Assembly (NCBI GenBank): GCA_030527065.1
Contig: JAUNBO010000121.1
Span: 1-5,604, forward strand
Source: Bacillota bacterium
Lineage (GTDB): Bacteria > Bacillota > Clostridia > Peptostreptococcales > Anaerovoracaceae
DNA: 5,604 nt
Reading direction: 5' to 3'
Shown here: in pieces, positions 5,590 to 5,604 of the stretch
How positions within the stretch are numbered: the first letter of the stretch is position 1
How the letters are laid out: every line of letters begins with the position of its first letter
Made by a program: the position numbers and the translations under genes
Notes under the pieces: model-generated
Told to the model about the DNA's origin: nothing
Databases searched by the model: none
Seen by the model: the letters and a program-made list of their open reading frames with translations, nothing else

Positions 5590-5604
5590 GGTATACTGAG
5601 TATA
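5590..5604 (-). promoter_or_regulatory. Probable -10 region and inverted repeat before the serine hydrolase gene
   Basis: Reading the reverse strand, TATACT (5604-5599) matches the -10 consensus at five of six positions and would give a leader of about 30 nt; TATACC (5595-5590) is a second, weaker candidate. The -35 element would fall outside the window. TATACT at 5592-5597 and AGTATA at 5599-5604 form a perfect 6-1-6 inverted repeat that overlaps the -10 candidate, so it could be an operator, or simply a chance product of TATA-rich promoter DNA. Confidence 0.45.

Noticed and set aside
1..5604. A novel defence, mobile or biosynthetic system
   Set aside because: All five genes match known families with intact motifs and none of the usual companions (integrase, transposase, toxin, nuclease-helicase, repeats) is present.

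Overview
This looks like an ordinary chromosomal segment of a fairly GC-rich Firmicute, most likely a Clostridia/Lachnospiraceae-type gut anaerobe. That placement is an inference from three things: the low-GC-phylum gene order walJ-htrA-rlmH, the Gram-positive-type ribosome binding sites, and protein motifs closest to Bacillus/Clostridium families. No rRNA, tRNA, mobile element or CRISPR array was seen.

Layout. Positions 1-210 are a leader region. They hold a near-consensus sigma-A type promoter (TTGACA, 17-nt spacer, TATGAT) and about 70 nt of untranslated leader. Four genes then run left to right: a WalJ/YycJ-family metallo-beta-lactamase-fold hydrolase (211-1005), a membrane-anchored HtrA-type serine protease with a C-terminal PDZ domain (1024-2574), the 23S rRNA methyltransferase RlmH (2579-3058), and a short-form Orn/Lys/Arg decarboxylase-family PLP enzyme like YaaO/SpeA (3074-4516). 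The gaps are 18, 4 and 15 nt, so they probably form one transcription unit driven by the promoter at 107-135. A fifth gene, a serine hydrolase of the beta-lactamase/esterase (class C) family, lies on the opposite strand (5562 down to 4513). It converges on the decarboxylase gene, and the two stop codons overlap in a shared TTAA. Its ribosome binding site and a likely -10 element sit at the right edge of the window.

How the genes fit together. In Bacillus-type genomes walJ and htrC follow the WalRK cell-wall two-component system, with rlmH close by. Here the walJ-htrA-rlmH core is kept, but a strong promoter lies directly in front of walJ, so the module looks independent of any walRK operon. 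WalJ and HtrA suggest envelope and DNA-replication/division homeostasis, RlmH is ribosome maturation, and the decarboxylase probably makes a polyamine or its precursor. The link between the last two and the first two is likely shared housekeeping expression rather than one pathway.

No previously undescribed system is evident. The least ordinary features are the roughly 140-residue cytoplasmic Tyr/Pro/Ala/Gly-rich tail of the HtrA protein, which carries an internal 19-residue duplication, and the stop-codon-overlapping convergent gene pair with no room for a classical terminator.
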